Source: Dielma fastidiosa (GTDB lineage: Bacteria; Bacillota_I; Bacilli_A; Erysipelotrichales; Erysipelotrichaceae). From it: DNA of 43,450 nt. Under the pieces are notes generated by a model. The model had not been told where the DNA came from. It saw nothing but the letters and a program-made list of their open reading frames with translations, and did not search any database. Positions 42,975-43,450 of the stretch are shown here, piece by piece. The DNA lies in NCBI RefSeq assembly GCF_000313565.1, contig NZ_HE578925.1, forward strand, positions 390,733 through 434,182. The letters run 5' to 3'. Position numbers and translations under genes: made by a program. Numbering within the stretch: position 1 is the stretch's first letter; the number at the start of each line of letters is the position of its first letter.

Positions 42975-42999
42975 AATGTCTTAGGACATCAAGTATAAT
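42971..42999 (+). promoter_or_regulatory. Promoter of the Asp23/YqhY gene with an inverted repeat in the spacer
   Basis: TTGAAA (42971-42976) and TATAAT (42994-42999) with a 17-base spacer. ATGTC-TTAG-GACAT (42976-42989) lies in the spacer and could bind a repressor. The -35 overlaps the stop codon of the upstream gene. Confidence 0.75.
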
Positions 43000-43019
43000 A
43001 CAGGTAGAAGGTGATAATT

Positions 43020-43346
43020 ATGGCTCAGGAATACATCGCAGTAAAACAGAAAAATGATTTAGGTTTAATCGCTATCAGCAAGTCCGTTTTTCAAACGATT
43101 GCCGAGATAGAGGTAGAGGAAGAGGAAAATGTGGCTTTAGCTGAGGCAACGCCATTTAAGAGTCCACTGGGTTGCAAGATTACCGATGACCGTCTTTACT
43201 TGTCCGTAGATATTAAAGTGATGTATAATGCAAATGTAAATGAGATTTGCGCAAAGCTTCAAAATAAGATCTATGACTCGATCAAGCACATGAGTGAATA
43301 TGCGCCGGATGTGATTGATATTAAGGTTACAGGCTTTTTGTTCTAG
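43020..43346 (+). CDS. Asp23/Gls24 (YqhY-like) family protein
   Basis: 108 residues from ATG 43020 (AAGGTG 6 bases upstream). The GLIAISKSVFQTIAEIEVEE start and LYLSVDIKVMYNANVNEICAKLQNKIYDSIKHMSEYAPDVIDIKVTGF pattern is that of Asp23/DUF322 proteins. B. subtilis YqhY of this family lies by accBC and nusB downstream of spoIIIAH and affects acetyl-CoA carboxylase. Here acc genes are not between the two. A terminator follows, so it may be monocistronic. Confidence 0.88.
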   Translation: MAQEYIAVKQKNDLGLIAISKSVFQTIAEIEVEEEENVALAEATPFKSPLGCKITDDRLYLSVDIKVMYNANVNEICAKLQNKIYDSIKHMSEYAPDVIDIKVTGFLF

Positions 43347-43357
43347 TCATTTTTCAA

Positions 43358-43382
43358 AAATACTCCTTTGGGGGTATTTTTT
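43358..43382 (+). terminator. Rho-independent terminator after the YqhY-like gene
   Basis: AAATACTCC (43358-43366) pairs with GGGGTATTT (43371-43379, one G-U), loop TTTG, followed by Ts. The remaining 68 bases of the window show no gene. Confidence 0.85.
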
Positions 43383-43450
43383 CGTTATATAGGAAATTTC
43401 ATTTTCTAGCATCCAAGCGCCATGAAGGAAATCATTTTCTTGTTTCTTTA

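Overview
The window is a stretch of low-to-moderate GC Bacillota (Firmicutes) chromosome. The T-box leader on hisS, the LicT/RAT leader, strong AGGAGG ribosome binding sites, TATAAT/TGnTATAAT promoters, SpoVB-, SpoIIIAH- and ComN-like proteins and a Bacillus-type gene order all point there. The gene content (short RecJ, PTS-rich, ruvAB-to-rel and hisS-aspS clusters, relic-looking sporulation genes) fits an Erysipelotrichia-like gut anaerobe, but no rRNA is present to fix the taxon. I see no phage, insertion sequence, CRISPR array, tRNA or rRNA gene.

Layout. (1) 137-6751: four tandem, mutually paralogous lipoproteins of unknown function in one operon. (2) 6875-8259: exonuclease III and a HAD phosphatase. 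(3) 8344-17075: the housekeeping block ruvA-ruvB-(yrzE-like)-(DUF421)-(spoVB-like)-(comN-like)-recJ-apt-rel. It keeps the Bacillus subtilis order but lacks the queA, tgt, yajC and secDF genes found there. (4) 17252-29547: an accessory block lying exactly where Bacillus goes from rel to hisS. It holds a two-gene CHR transporter, a GntR/UTRA regulator, a mannose-family PTS (IIC, IID, IIB, no IIA) with a gamma-glutamyltransferase-like protein and a NagA-like deacetylase, and then a complete beta-glucoside module (LicT antiterminator, EIIBC, EIIA, 6-phospho-beta-glucosidase, HAD phosphatase). (5) 29589-32949: T-box-controlled hisS-aspS. (6) 32984-38927: a methyltransferase, a LysR regulator divergent from a heterodimeric ABC exporter, and a small XRE plus cysteine-rich protein pair. 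(7) 38945-39135: an unannotated structured RNA on the minus strand. (8) 39306-43346: truB, ribF, a divergent RelA/SpoT-domain protein, a SpoIIIAH-like protein and an Asp23/YqhY protein.

How it works together. Block 3 is recombination, purine salvage and stringent response. Block 4 imports and degrades sugars. The GntR protein and palindromes near its promoters suggest repression of the PTS/GGT/NagA operon and perhaps the chr genes. The beta-glucoside module carries three visible control layers: a cre box inside the promoter, a RAT/terminator leader and the LicT protein itself. The most novel-looking items are the lipoprotein array, the PTS-GGT-NagA operon, the minus-strand RNA at 38945-39123, the atypical alarmone-synthetase-like protein at 41079-42455, the Cys/His tail on HisRS, and the GACAC (Asp/His) sequence in the T-box specifier region.
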